Shown: piece by piece, positions 63,479 to 64,000 of the stretch
How positions within the stretch are numbered: the stretch's first letter is position 1
Layout of the letters: every line of letters begins with the position of its first letter
Assembly (NCBI GenBank): GCA_965222705.1
Contig: CBDCUO010000001.1
Span: 62,001-126,000 of the forward strand
DNA: 64,000 nucleotides
DNA from: JAFMDF01 sp965222705
Lineage (GTDB): Bacteria > Bacteroidota > Bacteroidia > Chitinophagales > Saprospiraceae
Direction: 5' to 3'
The notes under the pieces: generated by a model
Databases searched by the model: none
Told to the model about the DNA's origin: nothing
The model's input: only the letters and a program-made list of their open reading frames with translations
Position numbers and translations under genes: made by a program

Positions 63479-64000
63479 ATGTCTATAAAGAAAATCAATG
63501 CTGCCCTAATTTCCGTGTTTTCAAAACATGGCCTAGAGCCAATCGTTAGAGAATTACATAAAATCGGGGTGAAAATGTACTCCACTGGAGGAACTCAAAA
63601 ATTTATTGAGGGCTTGGGCTTGTCAGTGACTTCGGTAGAAAGTATTACTTCTTACCCGTCCATTTTAGATGGGCGAGTAAAGACCCTACACCCTAAAGTA
63701 TTTGGCGGTTTACTGGCGCGAAGGGAAGAAGCGCATTTGAATCAACTAAAAGCATATAATATCCCTGAAATTGATTTGGTCATTGTAGATTTATATCCTT
63801 TTGAAGAAACGGTCGCCAATACAGACGATGAGGTGGCGATCATTGAAAAAATTGATATTGGCGGTGTTTCCTTGATTCGAGCCGCAGCCAAGAATTTCAA
63901 AGACGTAGTAGTCGTCCCCTCCAAAGAAGAATACGGAATAATTCTGGAATTATTAAAGCAAAAGCAAGGTTTTACTTCTGAAGAGGATCGACGAGAACTG
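63479..64000 (+). CDS. purH: Bifunctional AICAR transformylase/IMP cyclohydrolase (partial, cut by window edge)
   Basis: PurH catalyses the last two steps to IMP: formylation of AICAR and ring closure. The first 174 residues are visible, all in the N-terminal IMP cyclohydrolase (MGS-like) domain. Motifs are KKINAALISVFSKHGLEPIV, MYSTGGTQKFI near residue 38, the highly conserved DGRVKTLHPKVFGGLLARR near residue 63, VDLYPFEETV and DIGGVSLIRAAAKNF near residue 132. The C-terminal AICAR transformylase domain lies beyond the window. The start is the ATG at 63479, with a promoter 55 bases upstream. Confidence 0.97.
   Translation, partial: MSIKKINAALISVFSKHGLEPIVRELHKIGVKMYSTGGTQKFIEGLGLSVTSVESITSYPSILDGRVKTLHPKVFGGLLARREEAHLNQLKAYNIPEIDLVIVDLYPFEETVANTDDEVAIIEKIDIGGVSLIRAAAKNFKDVVVVPSKEEYGIILELLKQKQGFTSEEDRREL

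Overview
The window is chromosomal DNA of a Bacteroidota bacterium, most likely of the Saprospiria or a close relative. The evidence is Bacteroidota-type promoters (TTG-N19-TAnnTTTG), almost no Shine-Dalgarno sequences, a secreted protein ending in a type IX secretion sorting domain, a fused aspartokinase-homoserine dehydrogenase, and an alternative complex III plus caa3-type oxidase operon. The placement below phylum level is an inference. No insertion sequence, prophage or CRISPR array was found.

Layout. 1-13.8 kb holds housekeeping and envelope genes: thrA (cut by the left edge), a Zn phospholipase C/S1-P1-like secreted protein, a LolD-type ABC ATPase, a single-domain DsbD-alpha protein next to a DsbD with two such domains, prfA, a TPR protein, a rhodanese lipoprotein and uvrB. 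14.1-26.4 kb has an RluA-type pseudouridine synthase divergent from one 3849-residue NRPS/PKS hybrid. Its domain order reads A-PCP-sulfotransferase-KS-AT-ACP-aminotransferase-C-A-PCP-TE, a complete one-gene assembly line and the most novel object here. 26.5-31.9 kb is a very large secreted T9SS cargo protein (sugar dehydrogenase-like, PKD, PA14, repeats, two GEVED domains) split by one +1 frameshift. 31.9-41.8 kb carries an OmpA-family protein, rseP, tRNA-Leu(CAA), an hsp20 gene with a sigma-54-like promoter, glgB, rplY, a small conserved protein, a PfkB sugar kinase and a DUF2911 protein.

42.0-59.3 kb is one long respiratory operon: actABCDEF (alternative complex III), coxB (with an OmpA domain fused at its C-terminus), coxA, ctaB, two subunit III genes, a subunit IV, then a SCO-like protein without cysteines, a DUF420 membrane protein and a small membrane protein. 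Quinol would be oxidised by ActABCDEF, electrons would pass through its haems to the CuA site of CoxB and on to O2 at CoxA, and CtaB would supply the farnesylated haem. A REP-like double palindrome sits between actB and actC.

59.4-63.15 kb contains four consecutive genes (M32 carboxypeptidase, DUF423, rsmG, ROK kinase) that are all broken by single-base indels, mostly in homopolymers. This looks more like a patch of poor sequence than real decay. The window ends inside purH, which has a textbook Bacteroidota promoter.
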